NCBI GenBank assembly: GCA_947038565.1
Contig: CAMQWP010000002.1
Location: 62,001 to 126,000 of the forward strand
DNA from: an uncultured Clostridia bacterium
GTDB lineage: Bacteria; Bacillota; Clostridia; Christensenellales; UBA3700
DNA: 64,000 nucleotides
Direction: 5' to 3'
Shown here one piece after another: positions 35,480 to 45,500 of the stretch. The notes under the pieces are model-generated. The model saw nothing but the letters and a program-made list of their open reading frames with translations, was not told the DNA's origin and ran no database searches. The position numbers and the translations under genes were made by a program. Within the stretch, counting starts at the first letter, position 1, and every line of letters begins with the position of its first letter.

Positions 35480-36421
35480 TCACTCTTCATTGGAAAAACC
35501 AACATTAGCAAGCAACTGTGCAGTAGCGTTAAATCCTAGTTTTTTTAACCTCTCATTACGTGCCGCCACTTCAGTTACTATAGCTAGATTTCTTCCTGCC
35601 ATAACTGGTGTAGTTAGTTTTGGTATTTCAATACCTAGGATATTTTCATAATGAACTATATCACCTAACCTGTTACTTTCCGCATCAGGCTGCCACTCTC
35701 TAAGCTCTATTACTAGATCTACATCTTTTTGATTAAGTACAGAACCTACTCCGAACATACTCTGAACATTGATTATTCCTATACCTCTTATCTCCATAAA
35801 GTGTCTTATGTTTGCAGGTGAAGAACCGATGATTTTACCTTGGATTTTTTTAACTATTACATTATCATCAGCTACCAGTCTATGACCTCTATGCACTAGT
35901 TCCATAGCAGTTTCACTCTTGCCCATTCCACTGTTTCCTGTAAGCAATACTCCTATACCACTCACCTCTAAGAATACGCCGTGCATGCTAGCAGACAAGG
36001 CTAATAAATCATTTAAATAATCGACTAATTCATTAACTAATTGCGAAGTTAAAAGATCAGTTTTGAATAGCGGTACATTGTGTTTTATGCATAATTGTTT
36101 CATAACATTACTAGGTTCAATACCTCGAGTATATATTACGCATGGTATTTTTCTTGAAAGGAGAGACTCCAATTTCATAGCTCTATCTTCATCAGCACAG
36201 CTGTTCAAATAGCAATATTCAGCATTGCCGATTACTTGTATCCTTTTATCACCAAAATAATCCTCAAAACCCGCAAGCAAAAGCCCTGGCCTATTTACAT
36301 TTACTGTAGTAAGCTGTAACTCAGAATCTTTTTCACCTTCTACGATCGTAAGTCTACAATCCTTAGCAAATTTTTCAATACTTACGTACTGAACTTCTCT
36401 CTCTTCACCTTCGCTATACAT
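35480..36421 (-). CDS. hprK: HPr kinase/phosphorylase
   Basis: A protein of 313 residues that phosphorylates and dephosphorylates Ser46 of HPr, the sensor of carbon catabolite control in Firmicutes. The P-loop LLTGNSGMGKSETA is near residue 158, and the HprK signature MEIRGIGIINVQSMFG near residue 206. The N-terminal domain is of the usual HPrK_N type. The ATG lies two bases after the stop of the HAD gene and its ribosome binding site (aaggag) is formed by that gene's last codons, so translation is coupled. Confidence 0.97.
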   Translation of the reverse strand: MYSEGEEREVQYVSIEKFAKDCRLTIVEGEKDSELQLTTVNVNRPGLLLAGFEDYFGDKRIQVIGNAEYCYLNSCADEDRAMKLESLLSRKIPCVIYTRGIEPSNVMKQLCIKHNVPLFKTDLLTSQLVNELVDYLNDLLALSASMHGVFLEVSGIGVLLTGNSGMGKSETAMELVHRGHRLVADDNVIVKKIQGKIIGSSPANIRHFMEIRGIGIINVQSMFGVGSVLNQKDVDLVIELREWQPDAESNRLGDIVHYENILGIEIPKLTTPVMAGRNLAIVTEVAARNERLKKLGFNATAQLLANVGFSNEE

Positions 36422-36423
36422 TC

Positions 36424-37245
36424 CTACTCCTTCATAGCAATTTGCCTTATGACATTTGCCACTCCATTATCATTATTTGCACCACATATATAGTCAGCTG
36501 CATCCTTAGTAGTTTTCATAGCATTACCCATTGCCACACCAAGTCCCGCATATTTAATCATAGAGATATCATTCTCAGCATCACCTATACATATTATTTC
36601 TTCTTGTTTTATACCGTATTTACTAGCTAGCCACGCCACTGCATTTCCTTTACTAGCGACTTTACTTACTATCTCGACTAAAAAAGTATTAGATCTATTG
36701 ATATTGACAAATTCACCGAATTTTTCAATCAATCCCGATACAAATTCGTCACTATACTTTGTTTCTATCATTGATAATACTTTATTTGGATTAATATCAT
36801 TATCCATCACGTATTTATCTAAGTTCACACCTGTATAAATAGGCTCAACACCTACAATGTTACAAAAATTAGTAATGTGATCACTTTCTTCAGTAACAAT
36901 ACATCTATCATTATAAAAAAGTATAGGCACTGTTACATCTTTGAAATTTTCATAGATATAGCTATATATATCAGCTGATAATTGCATGTCAATATTATTA
37001 GACATAATTATCTCATCAGTCGAAAGGTCGAATATCGCTCCGCCTTGATATGCTACTATTTCATTTGCAAGATCAAATACTTTCGCGTTCGGCTTAATAG
37101 CCTCATACAGTCTTCCAGTTGCGATAAAGAACAAACCACCCGCCTCACGATAATCTTTTACCGCCGATATTGTTTCGTCACTTATCTTAAAATCATCAGT
37201 ATATATCGTGCCATCAAAATCAGACACCATCATTTTATATCTCAT
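36424..37245 (-). CDS. HAD-superfamily (Cof-type) phosphatase
   Basis: A protein of 273 residues with all HAD motifs: VSDFDGTIYTDD near the N-terminus (nucleophile Asp), ATGRLYEA (motif II), a lysine in the KGNAVAWL region (motif III) and GDAENDISMIKYAG (motif IV). The C2-type cap between motifs II and III places it in the Cof/YidA group, which acts on sugar phosphates and flavin or thiamine intermediates. The ATG at 37245 follows gaggtg. It lies between uvrC and hprK in one operon. Confidence 0.93.
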   Translation of the reverse strand: MRYKMMVSDFDGTIYTDDFKISDETISAVKDYREAGGLFFIATGRLYEAIKPNAKVFDLANEIVAYQGGAIFDLSTDEIIMSNNIDMQLSADIYSYIYENFKDVTVPILFYNDRCIVTEESDHITNFCNIVGVEPIYTGVNLDKYVMDNDINPNKVLSMIETKYSDEFVSGLIEKFGEFVNINRSNTFLVEIVSKVASKGNAVAWLASKYGIKQEEIICIGDAENDISMIKYAGLGVAMGNAMKTTKDAADYICGANNDNGVANVIRQIAMKE

Positions 37246-37304
37246 ATGCACCTCTTTAGCAAAAATATTTTCACTCTATATCAATTTTACTACATATGGG
37301 TAAT

Positions 37305-39134
37305 TTAGTCAATTACTGAATGATAAAAATCATGTATATTTTGTGCAACTTTTACACTCACACCCTTTATTTGTTCAAGCTCTGAAGTAGTTGCATTTTT
37401 AATTGCTGTTATCGACTTAAAATGTTCGAATAATTTTTTAACCGTACCACTACCTACACCCTCAATTTTAAGCAACTCGCTGTTTGTTTGCCTCTTATCT
37501 CTAAGACCTCTATGATAAGATATAGCAAATCTATGTGCCTCATCTCTTAGTCTTTGCAGTACTTTTAATGCCTGACTATTTCTAGGCAACACTATAGGCT
37601 CTGATTGGTTTGGTATATAGATCTCGTCTTCGCGTTCGGCAAGGGCAATTATCGGCAACTCCACCCCAACCTCATACATAGCCTCAAGTGCATACTTTAA
37701 CTGTCCCTTTCCTCCGTCTATAACGACCAAGTCTGGTCGAACCCCGAAAGACATGTCATCATCATTAATGTGAGCAAGCCTTCTCGAAAAAGTCTCTTTC
37801 ATACACGCAAAGTCATTATTTCCTTCTACCGTCTTGATCTTAAACTTTCTATACATCCTTTTATCGGGACTACCATTAGTAAACACTACCATGCTAGACA
37901 CCTTGTCCGTACCACTAACATGTGATATATCATAACACTCCATCCTTATAGGTATTCTAGTAAGGTTTAGTTTTTCCTGTAGCTGAGTAATAGCTCCTAT
38001 TGTCATATCATGCTCACGTCTTACTGCATCCTTACATTTAGTCAAGTAATCACGTGCATTATTAAGAGCCATATCTGACAATTGCTTTCGCACGCCTTGT
38101 TGAGGACACGAAATATTCACCTTCGCACCTTTCACACCAGACAAGTACTCTGATAATACATCATTATTTTCTAATGTCAAATTTGTTAAAATCTCCGTAG
38201 ATATAGGCACATTATCACCATAATATCCTATAATATAATTCTCGAGAGTGGATTGTTCATCTATAGTAAGCGTATTTAACACCTCTTTATCTCCGCCGAG
38301 AAGTTTTCCGCCTCGCACTACGAAGATAGCCACAACAGTATTAATACCATCTGTCGCAATTGCAAAAATATCCATATCACGGTCACTAGGCAATGCTGTC
38401 ACCTGTTTCCTAACAAGTTTTTCTAAACATTTAAGCCTTTCTCTGTAATAAATAGCAAGTTCAAAATCTTCTTTTTCTACAGCATTTATCATTTTATCTT
38501 TTATCAATTTTTCTATAGACTTATCGTTACCTTGCAAAAACTTGATTACTTCATTAATTATTTTCATATATTCAGTAGTATCTACTAGTTTTGTGCATGG
38601 TGCAAGACATCTATCTATATGATGATTCAAACAAGCTCTATGACTTTGTGGCACTTTATCCATATTTAAGCTGCAAGTTCTAAGTTTGAACGCTGAGTGT
38701 ATCATTTCCAATATCTCTTTTGCACTGATACCTTGCATGTAAGGACCAAAATACTTAGATCCATCTTTTTTTAAAGTCCTCACTACTTCTACTTTAGGGA
38801 ACGAGTCCTTCAAATTAATACGAATAAAAGGATAATTTTTATCATCTTTTAACAGTATGTTGTATGGTGGCTTGTGCTTTTTAATAAGATTATTTTCTAG
38901 TACTAACGCTTCTATCTCATTATGAGTAATAAGATAATCAAAATGATGAATTTTACTTACCATAATAAGTACTTTTTCACTTTTACCAGTAGGCGTGCCA
39001 AAATATTGACGCACTCTATTCTTAAGCGAGCGTGCCTTTCCGATATACAAGATTTGACTAGACTCCGAATACATTATATACACTCCGGGTTTAGCAGGTA
39101 AATCCTTTAATTTTTGGCTTATAATATCATTCAT
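37305..39134 (-). CDS. uvrC: UvrABC system protein C
   Basis: A protein of 609 residues making both incisions in nucleotide excision repair. Domains in order: GIY-YIG nuclease (GVYIMYSESSQILYIGKA near residue 18), a Cys-containing region, UVR motif near residue 205 (EKEDFELAIYYRERL), the RNase H-like endonuclease domain (ECYDISHVSGTDKVSS near 380, VVIDGGKGQL near 450) and two helix-hairpin-helix motifs at the C-terminus (LLKIEGVGSGTVKKL). The ATG at 39134 follows gaggta. It heads a run with the HAD gene, hprK and nadE. Confidence 0.97.
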   Translation of the reverse strand: MNDIISQKLKDLPAKPGVYIMYSESSQILYIGKARSLKNRVRQYFGTPTGKSEKVLIMVSKIHHFDYLITHNEIEALVLENNLIKKHKPPYNILLKDDKNYPFIRINLKDSFPKVEVVRTLKKDGSKYFGPYMQGISAKEILEMIHSAFKLRTCSLNMDKVPQSHRACLNHHIDRCLAPCTKLVDTTEYMKIINEVIKFLQGNDKSIEKLIKDKMINAVEKEDFELAIYYRERLKCLEKLVRKQVTALPSDRDMDIFAIATDGINTVVAIFVVRGGKLLGGDKEVLNTLTIDEQSTLENYIIGYYGDNVPISTEILTNLTLENNDVLSEYLSGVKGAKVNISCPQQGVRKQLSDMALNNARDYLTKCKDAVRREHDMTIGAITQLQEKLNLTRIPIRMECYDISHVSGTDKVSSMVVFTNGSPDKRMYRKFKIKTVEGNNDFACMKETFSRRLAHINDDDMSFGVRPDLVVIDGGKGQLKYALEAMYEVGVELPIIALAEREDEIYIPNQSEPIVLPRNSQALKVLQRLRDEAHRFAISYHRGLRDKRQTNSELLKIEGVGSGTVKKLFEHFKSITAIKNATTSELEQIKGVSVKVAQNIHDFYHSVID

Positions 39135-39242
39135 CAATACCTCTTATAATTTATTGCTTTATAATGTTTATATTATGATTAAATGTTTGTATTATAATAC
39201 CATTTTACTACATATCAGTTAAAATTACTAGTCTTTTTTAGA

Positions 39243-39605
39243 TTAATCTACTTTTTTATATATATTTCTACTTTCAAAATTATCTACAGCAGTAACCATG
39301 ACATCGGATATGTATTTATTATCTACAGAATACACTATTATCTTACCATCACGCTTACTTTTAACCATGCCCGCGTCTCTAAGTATTTTCAATTGATGTG
39401 ATACAGTTGTTTGATTTATCTTAAGCATATAGGCGATATCGCCCACGCACATCTCGGTAATTGACAATGCAGATAATATTCTAATCCTTGTAACATCACC
39501 AAATACTGTATAAAAACCAGCTATTTTAGAGCAAATATCTACGCTTGGCATATATCGCCTCACAAACTGCTCGTTTTCTCTTGATACCATCAAAAAATCA
39601 TCCAT
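39243..39605 (-). CDS. ArsR-family transcriptional regulator
   Basis: A winged-helix regulator of 120 residues. The region GDVTRIRILSALSITEMCVGDIAYMLKINQTTVSHQLKIL corresponds to helices 2-5 of the ArsR/SmtB fold, and the wing follows at KRDGKIIVYS. Metal-sensing members often carry a CxCxD motif in the recognition region; here only one cysteine remains (CVGD), so a metal ligand set is incomplete and the signal is unknown. It precedes uvrC by about 110 bases and its own target is not evident. Confidence 0.88.
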   Translation of the reverse strand: MDDFLMVSRENEQFVRRYMPSVDICSKIAGFYTVFGDVTRIRILSALSITEMCVGDIAYMLKINQTTVSHQLKILRDAGMVKSKRDGKIIVYSVDNKYISDVMVTAVDNFESRNIYKKVD

Positions 39606-39801
39606 AAATCCACCCCTTATCGCAATCTAACTAGTAGAATGCGAGATTAAATACGATATATTTAATTATAACATGAATATTGTATCCGAATTTAGGTAAC
39701 ATTTTACTTATCTGTCGCATATTGTTAATTATGAGGCGTTATACTAGATTCAGACCCTACATAACTATCTTATTCAGCATTACATAATTACTTACAAAAA
39801 A

Positions 39802-39830
39802 ATATCAGCACTATAAAATAGTGCTGATAT
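39802..39830 (-). terminator. Terminator after pgi
   Basis: A perfect 13-bp stem (39802-39814 with 39818-39830) and aaa loop, 22 bases past the pgi stop, with A and T runs on both sides. Confidence 0.9.
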
Positions 39831-39852
39831 TTTTTATTTTATTAGATGATTA

Positions 39853-41262
39853 TTACATCATGTATTTCTTATACTTTTTATTACCTGCATTCAACTCTCT
39901 CTGCTTCTCTTCATAACCAGGACGACCTAGTAATGCATAAGTTGCATTCTTTCCTTCTTCAACACCAGGTTGATCGAATGGATCGATATTAAGCATAAAT
40001 CCGCAATAAGCAGTCTTTAGCTCAAAGAACATTAAAAGCTGTCCGATAGTAAACTCATTTATTACTGGAAGGAAAATAGTGTGATTAAGTTTGCCAGCTT
40101 TAGTTACTGCATACTCAGTCGCATTTCTCTCAGCAACGATAAGCTCATTCATTGTGTGACCACATAAAAAGTTTACGTTAGGGAATTCATCGCATCCTTG
40201 AGGTATTACTACCTTTTTGCGATACTTATCTACAGCAATAAAAGTGATAACCTTATCAAATGGACCTTCTGCATACAATTGTATTTGGCTATGCTGATCA
40301 GTTACACCAAGTGCCTTTACAGGAGTTTGTCCCATATTGCAAGGAGTACCATCCATAAGTTTATTCTTGCCTAGTGACTCGCCCCAAAGCTGAGAATACC
40401 AGTCAGAAATATACTTCAAACCATCAGCGTAAGGCATCATTACTGATATATTCTTACCCTTGTTCATTGCTATATATTGTAATTTAGCTGCAGTTAAAGC
40501 CATGTTACTATTATTTTCAGACTGAGTACATAACTCATACATGAATTTTGCACCTTCTAAAAGACCAGCAATGTCAATACCTAATACGGCTGCAGGCAAT
40601 AAACCTACTGGACATAACTCACTAAATCTACCACCTACTCCATCAGGAATGTAGAAAGTCTTGTAACCCTCAGCTTGAGAGATCTTGATAAGATTTCCGC
40701 TATTTGCTGAAGTAGTAGTAATGATATGTGTTTTTGGATCAAGACCAGCTTTCTCAAGCTCATTCTTGATAACAAGATACTGAGTCATAGTCTCACTAGT
40801 AGAACCGCTCTTAGTAATTACATTAAAGCAAGTATCTTTAAGGCTAATTGTCTGAAGTAATGCTATCATTCTCTCTGGATCTACGTTATCTTCAACATAG
40901 AATTTAGGAGCGCCCTTACGACGTGTAGCAGTTATCTCATTGTGACGCATGTGGCAAAGCGCTTGAAACACTGAAGTAGGTCCAAGAGCAGAACCGCCTA
41001 TACCAAGTACAACGAAATTCTTAAAGTTTGCACGTACTTCATTTGCTGCAGTGATAATATCAGCAACGATAGCATCTTGCTCGTCATGTAGCTTTGTCCA
41101 GCCCATAAAACCAGTACCCGCTTTCTCATTAAAGTAATTGACTGCAAAATCGACTCTATCTTCAACGGCTGCGAAATCTTTCTTAGTAAAACCTTGCTCA
41201 CCGATAGCCTCAGACATCATATTATTATAATCAAGTCTAATTTTCTGTTTAATATTTGCCAT
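39853..41262 (-). CDS. pgi: Glucose-6-phosphate isomerase
   Basis: A protein of 469 residues interconverting glucose-6-phosphate and fructose-6-phosphate. The sugar-phosphate binding region NVITKSGSTSET lies near residue 150, preceded by VLGIGGSALGP near 87, with VGGRFSELCPVG near 210 and WGESLGK near 290, all typical of the shorter Firmicutes Pgi. ggagg precedes the ATG. It is followed by a strong terminator and starts 93 bases after the TIM-barrel isomerase gene. Confidence 0.96.
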   Translation of the reverse strand: MANIKQKIRLDYNNMMSEAIGEQGFTKKDFAAVEDRVDFAVNYFNEKAGTGFMGWTKLHDEQDAIVADIITAANEVRANFKNFVVLGIGGSALGPTSVFQALCHMRHNEITATRRKGAPKFYVEDNVDPERMIALLQTISLKDTCFNVITKSGSTSETMTQYLVIKNELEKAGLDPKTHIITTTSANSGNLIKISQAEGYKTFYIPDGVGGRFSELCPVGLLPAAVLGIDIAGLLEGAKFMYELCTQSENNSNMALTAAKLQYIAMNKGKNISVMMPYADGLKYISDWYSQLWGESLGKNKLMDGTPCNMGQTPVKALGVTDQHSQIQLYAEGPFDKVITFIAVDKYRKKVVIPQGCDEFPNVNFLCGHTMNELIVAERNATEYAVTKAGKLNHTIFLPVINEFTIGQLLMFFELKTAYCGFMLNIDPFDQPGVEEGKNATYALLGRPGYEEKQRELNAGNKKYKKYMM

Positions 41263-41355
41263 AAATCCTCCGAATTTTGTTAAATTAATTTTATTTTATA
41301 TTACAACTTTCAAAATGAAAGCTATTATCAAATGAATAATATATTGCCTAAATGA

Positions 41356-42144
41356 TTAGCGTATATTTGCGATACACTCACGCAAATAATCGAAAGACTT
41401 ACCAAGTTCATCATAATTATTATAACTCTCTGGATAAACTTCCATTATGCAAGCCCCGTCAAATCCTACGCCGTGAAGTCTTGCAAACATTTCTTTAAAA
41501 TCAAAACTACCACTACCAGGCAAACACAACGACCTATCTTCGCGATAATCACAAAGATGCATTGTAGAGATATCACTCCCTAGCTGATCTACAAAAGTAC
41601 GATAATCCTCGCCCGATTGCATTATTTGCTTGATATCTAAAGTACATTTCAAGTCAGGACACAGTTGTTTAATGTTCTTAAAGTACTCTACTTCCGTAAA
41701 ATACGCCCAATGCACAGTTTCATAACTAAGTTGCAAGTTATGCACCTTGCACTTCTCAATTATTCGTGCTACTACTTCTGCGAGTCTTGGAAAATTGAAG
41801 TTATATTTTATCTTCTTTACCCTAGTTGCACCGTGAAAAGTATAAAACTTAGCGTCTAAACGCTCCCCAGCAACAAGAACTCGTTCAAGTATTTCAAAAG
41901 CATCATTACTAGCTCTTTCATTACGATTAAATAGATCAGGCTCGAATTGATTAGTTAAAGCGTGAATAGAATTTACAGGCAAGTTTTTATTTGCGACGAT
42001 GTCATCTAAAATATTACCTTCATACTCGCAAAAAGAAGACAAAAATATCTCGCAAACATCAGCACCAATCTTGGTGATCTCACCGAATGTCTCTTCAGTA
42101 GCAAGTTTAGTATAAAATGACGCAGTTGATATTCCTAATTCCAT
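41356..42144 (-). CDS. Sugar phosphate isomerase/epimerase-like TIM-barrel protein
   Basis: A protein of 262 residues of the xylose isomerase-like/AP endonuclease family 2 fold. Visible strand-end motifs are LGISTASFY at the start, NSIHALTNQFEP near residue 60, YETVHWAYFTE near 145, TLDIKQIMQSG near 175, STMHLCDYRED and ACIMEVYPESY near the C-terminus; the Glu, Asp and His residues are those that usually hold metal. The exact substrate is not predictable. The ATG at 42144 follows aggag. It is just upstream of pgi and probably in the same transcript. Confidence 0.85.
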   Translation of the reverse strand: MELGISTASFYTKLATEETFGEITKIGADVCEIFLSSFCEYEGNILDDIVANKNLPVNSIHALTNQFEPDLFNRNERASNDAFEILERVLVAGERLDAKFYTFHGATRVKKIKYNFNFPRLAEVVARIIEKCKVHNLQLSYETVHWAYFTEVEYFKNIKQLCPDLKCTLDIKQIMQSGEDYRTFVDQLGSDISTMHLCDYREDRSLCLPGSGSFDFKEMFARLHGVGFDGACIMEVYPESYNNYDELGKSFDYLRECIANIR

Positions 42145-42426
42145 AAATTCTCCTAATAAATTATACAATATTTAAATATTTATTGCAAGCAAAATACTGA
42201 TAAATAACAATTAATGATTAAAATTGACGTAATTATTGATAAATAAAGCATATATTTCATATCTCGCTAAATATTTTTACGCGTAAAAACTTTATTATAA
42301 TCGGAACAATATATTATATGCAAGTATACAAGCAGTAAAATGTGTCAATAAATCAAATGTGATTACATATAGGGGCAAAAACTGCCTTTAACACATATCC
42401 TATTATAGTAGCACAAAGGAGATAAT

Positions 42427-42774
42427 ATGGTAAAACGCGGCGAATTATATTACGCAGACCTTAGTCCCGTAGTCGGCAGTGAACAAGGTGGAGTCCGCCC
42501 AATCTTAATCGTACAGAATGACGTTGGAAATAAATACAGTCCAACAGTTATAGTAGCGGCGATAACTAGTCAGATAAATAAAGCGAAACTTCCTACACAT
42601 ATTGAACTACATCAAGGCGAATACGGACTGCAAAAGGATTCTGTAGTACTATTAGAACAATTGAGAACCTTAGACAAAAGAAGACTCAAAGAGAAGATAG
42701 GCGAGATAGATAATTCAATGATTATGCGAAAAGTGAACGATGCAATAATCGTTAGCTTAGGAGTATTTGAATAA
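42427..42774 (+). CDS. ndoA: MazF/EndoA-type endoribonuclease
   Basis: A protein of 115 residues, full length for the NdoA/PemK family of sequence-specific mRNA interferases. It has [19 protein letters not shown] at the N-terminus, RPILIVQND, the ITSQINK loop and [12 protein letters not shown], which are the conserved active-site and core blocks. aaaggag precedes the ATG. No MazE/NdoAI antitoxin gene is adjacent: upstream is 282 bases without an ORF and the downstream gene is convergent. It is therefore either a solitary toxin or paired with a distant antitoxin. Confidence 0.93.
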   Translation: MVKRGELYYADLSPVVGSEQGGVRPILIVQNDVGNKYSPTVIVAAITSQINKAKLPTHIELHQGEYGLQKDSVVLLEQLRTLDKRRLKEKIGEIDNSMIMRKVNDAIIVSLGVFE

Positions 42775-42815
42775 TCATCAAAATATAACTTATCTAATTG
42801 GTATTTTAATAAATA

Positions 42816-42852
42816 AAAACAACCTATTCCATATTTACGGAGGGGTTGTTTT
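42816..42852 (+). terminator. Terminator after ndoA
   Basis: aaaacaacc (42816-42824) pairs with ggttgtttt (42844-42852), with a smaller inner hairpin, followed by T-rich sequence. It could serve both convergent genes. Confidence 0.7.
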
Positions 42853-42968
42853 TATTTTATTAATATTGTTAAATATAATACGAATCGACCATAAAAACCA
42901 ACTCGCATTACTTAATCATCACTAACTTATAAGGCATAATCCAAATAGTATCTAATATGTGTTAAATT

Positions 42969-44624
42969 TTATGCTTTACTTAAATCAACCATTACTTCAA
43001 GTATTACTCGCGACATATCGGACGCAAGCACTGCGTACTGTCCATACTTACGCTCCATACACTCGCCCGCTAATCCTAGAATATAACTTCCTAACCTTAC
43101 AGCGTTAAAAGGTGTGATTTTTTGAGCTAACAATCCTGCAATAACACCCGACAGCACATCCCCCGCACCAGCTTTTGCCATCGCAGGCGATCCTGATGTG
43201 ACAATAGACACATCAACACCATTAGTTACAATACTAGAGCAACCCTTAAGCACAACGATTATATTATGAGTTTTTGCAAAGTTTTTTGCGATACGAATAG
43301 GATCAGCAAGTATTTCCGCGACAGATAATCCAGTAAGCCTAGAAAACTCAAGCGGATGAGGGGTAATGATTATATCATTACATCTATTATCTAACACCGA
43401 TACATCTCTACTAAGTATATTTAAGCCGTCCGCATCAATCACGGTCGGTATATTTTTATCAAGCACAACCTGTAGTATATCACAATCGCTACCAACGCCC
43501 ATACCAAACGCAATAGCAGACAGTTTACTATCCTTTAGTTGAGAATACTCATGCAATGTAGCATGATTTAGTCTATGATACATAGTATCGAACATATACG
43601 GCGGAACAAATAGCTTACATAGCCCTGCACCAACTCGTAACGCACACTCAGCCGAGTTATTTGCAATATTAGCATCATTATACGCCCTCTCAACATAGAT
43701 TTCACAATCTCTACAGCTTTTATACTGTTTGCACTTATCTATAGCGATAGCGTCATCACGATAACACATAGCGTACTGGCAAGCAGTAGCACTAAGTAAC
43801 CCCGCACCAACAGACGACTTTGAGCAAGCAACGATACCCACATTTCCATACGTACCCTTATGAGAATTCTGAAGTCTATAATTGAAACACTTATTAAAAA
43901 GGTTATTATTTACTACATTTATTACATCACCGACTATTTCAATACCAATATCAGCTACTTTTATCACACCGCAATAGTCTTTGCCATCATTGAGTAAATG
44001 ACCAGTCTTGACAGCCTGAACTGCGATCGTAATATCAGCATTTACACATGCGTTAGATAAAATACCATTATCACTATTTAATCCACTAGGAATATCGCAT
44101 GCAATGATAAATTTACCTTTATTGATAAAATCAATTACTGATATATACTCCTCACGGACATTACAACTAAAACCTACACCATGCAAACAGTCTACTGTGA
44201 TACTGTAATTATTATCATTGTAATCCTCTGACAAAGATAGAATATTTCTCTTTTCAATACGTTCATCATTTACTACTTTATCTTGAAAGTATCTACTTTC
44301 TTCCGATATGCAAGGCTTATGAAAAACAGTGACATGATAATCATTTTCCGCAAGCAATAGCGCCAATGCATGACCGTCACCACCATTATTACCACTACCG
44401 CAAACTATGGCAATAGACACCATCCCTTTATCGGGGATAATGTCTATATCGTTACAAATATTATTAATTTCGCAAGTAATAGCTTGAGCTACCGCTTGCA
44501 TAAGCGTGCAAGCACTAGTTCCACTTGCAATAGTCGCACTGTCACTAGACTTCATGACTGCACTACTGACACAATACTCGAATTTATCATATTGCAAACT
44601 CGCTATATACTTATTTCGACGCAT
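42969..44624 (-). CDS. nnr: Bifunctional NAD(P)HX epimerase/ADP-dependent dehydratase
   Basis: A fused repair enzyme of 551 residues that restores hydrated NAD(P)H. The N-terminal NnrE domain shows GSGNNGGDGH at residues 76-85 and DIPSGLNSDNG near 178. The C-terminal NnrD (YjeF C-terminal) domain has NVGIVACSKSS near 261, TPHPLEFSRLTG and AGAGDVLSGVIAGLLA near the end. Unusually, about 44 residues with five cysteines (282, 287, 298, 304, 307) are inserted between the first NnrD loop and ALRVGAGL. The start overlaps the P1 peptidase gene by 14 bases, making it the end of an overlapping operon. Confidence 0.94.
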   Translation of the reverse strand: MRRNKYIASLQYDKFEYCVSSAVMKSSDSATIASGTSACTLMQAVAQAITCEINNICNDIDIIPDKGMVSIAIVCGSGNNGGDGHALALLLAENDYHVTVFHKPCISEESRYFQDKVVNDERIEKRNILSLSEDYNDNNYSITVDCLHGVGFSCNVREEYISVIDFINKGKFIIACDIPSGLNSDNGILSNACVNADITIAVQAVKTGHLLNDGKDYCGVIKVADIGIEIVGDVINVVNNNLFNKCFNYRLQNSHKGTYGNVGIVACSKSSVGAGLLSATACQYAMCYRDDAIAIDKCKQYKSCRDCEIYVERAYNDANIANNSAECALRVGAGLCKLFVPPYMFDTMYHRLNHATLHEYSQLKDSKLSAIAFGMGVGSDCDILQVVLDKNIPTVIDADGLNILSRDVSVLDNRCNDIIITPHPLEFSRLTGLSVAEILADPIRIAKNFAKTHNIIVVLKGCSSIVTNGVDVSIVTSGSPAMAKAGAGDVLSGVIAGLLAQKITPFNAVRLGSYILGLAGECMERKYGQYAVLASDMSRVILEVMVDLSKA

Positions 44625-45498
44625 TTAATATTGCCTCAGCCATAAGAATCGGAGCATAACAAGATAGACGCATAAAGTCACCTTCTACATCACCACTTGC
44701 CATGCTGAATATTACATCACCATCGACTAGTGTATGGACTGGTCTGATACACATAGCATAGCCGTCATGTGCGATATCCGCAAGTTTATTTGCTTGACTT
44801 TTAGTAAGTTTAGCATTAGTTAAAATACAACCTATAGTAGTATTACTATTAGTCCATTCTAAACCTTTAGTACTATTAGCAATAGTTTCGGTCATTTTTA
44901 TAGGGCTACCATCGAAAGTTGCACCTTTTACTCTTACACCGTTCTTATAATCATAAATATCGCCAAAAGCATTTACTGCTACGATAGCACACATCTCTAC
45001 GCCATCGGGGAACTTATAAGTAGAAAGTCCTAAACCACTTTTAACGGCAGACTGTGCACCTAAAATCTTACCTACTGTAGCGCCACATCCAGCACCGACA
45101 TCACCACATACAAAGTTACTAGCAAAAGCCTTGTAACATGCCTCATATCCCATCTCTGGAGTCGGATAACCTGCGACTTTGTAATCCAAATCATACAAAC
45201 AAGCACCGCATACTATCGGGATATTTCTTACTGCGGTAGGATAACCTATATTTTTATCAGCTAAATACTGCATAATACCCGCTGCTGCATTTAGTCCAAA
45301 AGCACTACCTCCAGCCAAGAAAACAGCATTGATTTTGTCTACAGAATTGTCGCTATCTAAGAGATCAGTTTCTCTAGTAGCGGGTGCACTACCACGCACG
45401 CTAACGCCACCAGTAGCACCTTCTTCAGCTAATATTACAGTAATACCTGTTGCCATCTCGCCATTATCAGAGTGACCTATTTTAAATTTATCTAACAT
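44611..45498 (-). CDS. P1 (S58, DmpA-like) family peptidase
   Basis: A protein of 295 residues with an Ntn-hydrolase-like fold of the DmpA/ornithine-acetyltransferase superfamily. It has ITVILAEEGATGGVSVRG near the N-terminus, FLAGGSAFGLNAAAG near residue 60, GDVGAGCGATVGK near 135 and, at the expected self-cleavage site, NSNTTIGCILTNA near 220, where Thr would be the nucleophile. Family members are aminopeptidases or beta-peptidases; the physiological substrate is unknown. It begins two bases after birA and overlaps nnr. Confidence 0.9.
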   Translation of the reverse strand: MLDKFKIGHSDNGEMATGITVILAEEGATGGVSVRGSAPATRETDLLDSDNSVDKINAVFLAGGSAFGLNAAAGIMQYLADKNIGYPTAVRNIPIVCGACLYDLDYKVAGYPTPEMGYEACYKAFASNFVCGDVGAGCGATVGKILGAQSAVKSGLGLSTYKFPDGVEMCAIVAVNAFGDIYDYKNGVRVKGATFDGSPIKMTETIANSTKGLEWTNSNTTIGCILTNAKLTKSQANKLADIAHDGYAMCIRPVHTLVDGDVIFSMASGDVEGDFMRLSCYAPILMAEAILNASK

Positions 45499-45500
45499 TA

